Positions 7,401 to 9,432 of a DNA stretch of 9,432 bases are shown here, piece after piece. Under the pieces are notes generated by a model. It was not told where the DNA came from and made no database searches. It was given only the letters and a program-made list of their open reading frames with translations. The position numbers and the translations under genes were made by a program. The stretch comes from an uncultured Clostridia bacterium (lineage in GTDB: Bacteria > Bacillota > Clostridia > Christensenellales > UBA3700). The DNA lies in the NCBI GenBank assembly GCA_947176975.1, contig CAMWSW010000029.1, positions 1 to 9,432 on the forward strand, in the 5' to 3' direction. The first letter of the stretch is position 1; every line of letters starts with the position of its first letter.

Positions 7401-9432
7401 CTTTATTTGCTAATGATAAAACCAATCCAGCCGCTGACATTATTCCGCCTACAATGGCAGTAGTATATCCAAATTGAGCTTGCTTAGCCTTATTTAATTT
7501 CGCAGTTGTTGTATCAACTGAATTACTAAGCATCTGTTGAGTTCTTGCCCACTCGACTACTTTGTTAGCATTATCGCCTGTAATTCCATATGTATTTTCC
7601 AAAGCCGTTTTAAATGCATCAGTATCTTGAATGTTTTCTTTAAATAATTTTGAGATACTATCTGCAGTTGCGCCACCTTGTATTCCAAGATTTTGAAACG
7701 CATTTGTATTGTCGTTTAATTTTTTTTGGTTATTCTCGAGCTCAATTGTTAACGTATTAACATTGTCTTTTAATCCTTGTATTTTTTCTTTAATTGAGCC
7801 AATTACGTCGCTGAATTTTTTATGTTTTCCTATGATTCCATCTAGTTTGTCTTTCCACGTCCCAAACAAGTTTGAGACCTTAATGAAAAGTTGCGATAAT
7901 ACAAAAACAATTGCGCCAATCGCAATCTCTGTAACCGGAAGTAAATCTACAACTTTATTAAGACCTGATACAATTAAGTTCAAAAAATCTACGCCTGTTT
8001 TAACAAGTTCGCTGTCCAAAAGCTTTCTGGAAAAATCTTCCCATGACGCTGTTAATTTAGCAAACTTGCCCTCAATAGAATCCATATATATTTCTTGTGC
8101 ATTCATGAGAGAGCCTGTGGCATCTCCAGATGGCGCTGTAATGTTTTGTGCATCTCCCCAGTTTTGCATGATACCATAGAATGCATTTTGTTGTTTTGTA
8201 CCTGCCAACATATCTGCGACAGCTGCCTTTGAGGTCGAGTCTAATTTGCCCCAAACTTTTGACAAGTCATTTAATATGTCATAAGTCGAGCGTAATTCTC
8301 CATTTGTGTCTGTAACAACTACTCCATAAGCGCTCATTTCTTTGGCAAGCGCAGCGGTTGACATAACGCTATCAGCATTTTCTCCAAGTTCCTCTAATTC
8401 TTTCGTACTAGCAGAAATACGCGCCGCTATTGTTCTTACTACCGTGGATGATTGTCCAACGTTTTGCAATGAAGTATTAGCTGCCATAATAATGGCAATG
8501 GCTTCTTGCAACGTATTTCCGTTTGCCACCAAAGAACTTCCCGCATTATTTATTATTTCACCGATTTCGTTCTGAGATATAGCAAAGTTATCGCCCAACC
8601 ATATCATCTGATCAAGAACTGACTCAAGTTCGCCTGCTCCAATATTATATGCCTTTATGATTCCATCAATATTTGTGGTAGCTTCATTGACATTTACGCC
8701 TGACACATTGGCATAAATAGATGTTTTTTCAGCAAGAGTTTGCGCATCCTTAAGACTATATCCTAATCTTGCATATGCGGTCGTGGCTTTTGTCAAGTCC
8801 GGAATACTTACGCCTATTTCTCTGGCTGACTTTGCAATACTGTCAGCAACTTCTTGCATTTGACCGGTCGTAGCCCCAGCTGCAACTTTCAATTCTGTCA
8901 TCGCAGTGTCTATTGCTTTGACATTCGCATAAACCTGTTTTAAAGCGTTTTTTACCAGAGATAATAATTTGTCTGCTAAAGATTTTACAACTTTTGAATC
9001 AAACGCTTTCTCTATTTTGCTTCCGGTTGCCTCGGTTTCTGCGCCGATTCTTTTCAACTCACTTTCAGTTAACAAAAATTGTGAATTTAATTCTTCAAGT
9101 TGTTTCTTGGTGATTCCATCCGGATTATTTAAAGCTGCAAATATTGAAGCATTTAGCTTATCAACCATTGCTTTTGCTTCTTCGCTTCCTGCAATTACTT
9201 TATCATAACCGTTGCCTTTATTTAGTAACTGCCACTTAAGAGCTAACTCTTGAATATCTTTTATCGATGACTTTTGAGATTGATTTTGGTTATTTTCTAA
9301 AGCCTTTTTCAAAGTGTATTTTTTTGCACCACTTTCCGCGCCGGAGGAGCTGCCCCTCTCGGCAACTGACTTCTTATTGGTATTTATAACTTTATTTTGG
9401 TTGACAAGTTTCTTTTGAATCTCTTTCTGTAG
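4483..9432 (-). CDS. Phage tail tape measure protein, TP901/PhageMin_Tail type (5' end beyond window)
   Basis: The frame is open from the right window edge to TAA at 4485-4483: 1649 visible residues, N-terminus missing. A TTG at 9312 could be called as a start, but 40 further codons upstream are open (LQKEIQKKLVNQNKVINTNK, typical of tape measure N-termini) and the TTG has no clear ribosome site, so the true start lies outside. Counting from the edge, residues about 170-430 are the conserved TP901 core (TAMTELKVAAGATTGQMQEV, TTAYARLGYSLKDAQTLAEK, MLAGTKQQNAFYGIMQNWGD). Hydrophobic segments lie at about 496-525, 655-674, 683-705, 711-736 and 842-866. Long coiled coils are likely at about 745-830 and 1206-1307. 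A small unnamed domain (about 1435-1540) precedes the conserved C-terminal motif YHTGGFVGD, then LAKLLNGEF-like and FMKQTLPAM residues. By family, it sets tail length inside the tube, is released during infection and helps DNA entry. It is followed by the Dit and Tal genes. Confidence 0.95.
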   Translation of the reverse strand, partial: LQKEIQKKLVNQNKVINTNKKSVAERGSSSGAESGAKKYTLKKALENNQNQSQKSSIKDIQELALKWQLLNKGNGYDKVIAGSEEAKAMVDKLNASIFAALNNPDGITKKQLEELNSQFLLTESELKRIGAETEATGSKIEKAFDSKVVKSLADKLLSLVKNALKQVYANVKAIDTAMTELKVAAGATTGQMQEVADSIAKSAREIGVSIPDLTKATTAYARLGYSLKDAQTLAEKTSIYANVSGVNVNEATTNIDGIIKAYNIGAGELESVLDQMIWLGDNFAISQNEIGEIINNAGSSLVANGNTLQEAIAIIMAANTSLQNVGQSSTVVRTIAARISASTKELEELGENADSVMSTAALAKEMSAYGVVVTDTNGELRSTYDILNDLSKVWGKLDSTSKAAVADMLAGTKQQNAFYGIMQNWGDAQNITAPSGDATGSLMNAQEIYMDSIEGKFAKLTASWEDFSRKLLDSELVKTGVDFLNLIVSGLNKVVDLLPVTEIAIGAIVFVLSQLFIKVSNLFGTWKDKLDGIIGKHKKFSDVIGSIKEKIQGLKDNVNTLTIELENNQKKLNDNTNAFQNLGIQGGATADSISKLFKENIQDTDAFKTALENTYGITGDNANKVVEWARTQQMLSNSVDTTTAKLNKAKQAQFGYTTAIVGGIMSAAGLVLSLANKAESSGGKIAATVISIVLAIVATVVAGIKSINGAMSTNLIFAALSLLFSTFVALANVIKSIVPSFDNLKEKAKETKEEFQEANDALQATKDKLQEVCDRIDELNSKENPTIVDKKQLEYLEQERNQLAEIAAEQEALAASKAKESAESSQKAIEALKGKVKNGQKDNVGWAVAVGVLTGGMGNAIWAAVDKGKEKQEDEVNRILKDWSNASEKDKKIVGDYISNFAELMDGYEYQFPEIDKDGNEKELEGWQKEVNNQLDQYYELLDKKLIASGSADKAWDAITSRVKNASAIEKLTNYVNELRNSTDVTAESLKELNDEQPDVKAFFDYLQTIGIWDGSNFEGLLNDVRNLRQGLVELHSVNIADDIEAITNKFDALSGALSDVSKNGIISLGTLKELMEKSPSLLNKYFDKSLDGYKISDGFSDVIKVDDKNYKKYSEMTDYELMQDMAITDLKEYQKAIDDANLLFTDHTDEYGKEIKALTPDCDDYETALKNVAIAQDNLNTKEIEWASLLREMAIEEESKRLENMQNALQEQLDVYKKLIDIRKDLLETYKEEVDYQKELAKKQQNVADLQTQLSLAKLDKSAAGQARVRELESQLQDAQEELDEYTLDKAIKDLTKSLDNEYDEYADFIGEKVDDIAEDMGNIINTLNGILTNTGALSTKNSSTEMYDLYTDLTAKNDQATSKINNNSATDADKAFADTFSNQNGDVANFISAVKNKDWVKADALYKSAKEATDSYKLEPKQEETDNDQSLANEIKWLEGAEGYGISSSTNGDNGIVKWNGEEYKVQNAGRTANLYKAAYKKSDHGEKGADRKIFYYKGDLYGCLDNTVVRLEKLTTWSDAKDKKKGYKALLQAAKDNNVYHTGGFVGDITSLKSNEEFAKLLNGEFVSTPKQMDTFMKQTLPAMVYSTVGSGGATINNNSPLVEIKCGNIDNDALPQLKTLVDQAVTKIEKNMESALARTGYKKKF

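Noticed and set aside
7709..8179. Plus-strand open frame of 156 codons
   Set aside because: It is fully antisense to the tape measure core, whose conserved protein motifs explain the sequence. Its translation is serine- and leucine-rich without a recognisable domain.

Overview
The window holds part of the tail module of a long-tailed (siphovirus-like) phage or prophage. All three recognisable genes lie on the minus strand, so transcription runs from position 9432 down to position 1. The host is probably a low-GC Bacillota, most likely a Clostridia-type bacterium. The DNA is AT-rich by eye, both translation starts inside the window have strong AGGAGG-like ribosome sites, and the protein style matches phages of that group. 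TGA is never read in frame and tryptophan is always TGG, so the standard bacterial code applies.

Layout in transcription order: (1) 9432 to 4483, a very large tape measure protein of the TP901/PhageMin_Tail type, cut at its N-terminus by the window edge. (2) A 65-base gap with a clear stem-loop (4446-4473) and the ribosome site of the next gene. (3) 4417 to 3641, a 258-residue distal tail (Dit-like, Sipho_tail family) protein. (4) A 17-base gap with a strong ribosome site. (5) 3623 to 1, a Tal-like tail tip hub protein with an attached fibre or adhesin region. At least 1207 residues are visible and its C-terminus is cut by the window edge. The order tape measure, Dit, Tal is the standard one in siphophages of Gram-positive hosts.

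How they work together: the tape measure sets tail tube length and sits inside the tube until infection. Dit forms the hexameric ring that joins the tube to the tip, and Tal closes the tube and carries receptor-binding or cell-wall-binding parts. During adsorption the tip opens, and the hydrophobic part of the tape measure is thought to help DNA cross the membrane.

The plus strand contains only open frames antisense to these genes, and I support none of them as a gene. No tRNA, CRISPR array, insertion sequence, integrase, attachment site or defence system is visible. This is an ordinary phage structural region. The points most worth a second look are the intergenic hairpin, the unassigned middle region of Tal, the modular C-terminus of Tal, and the size and membrane-like segments of the tape measure.
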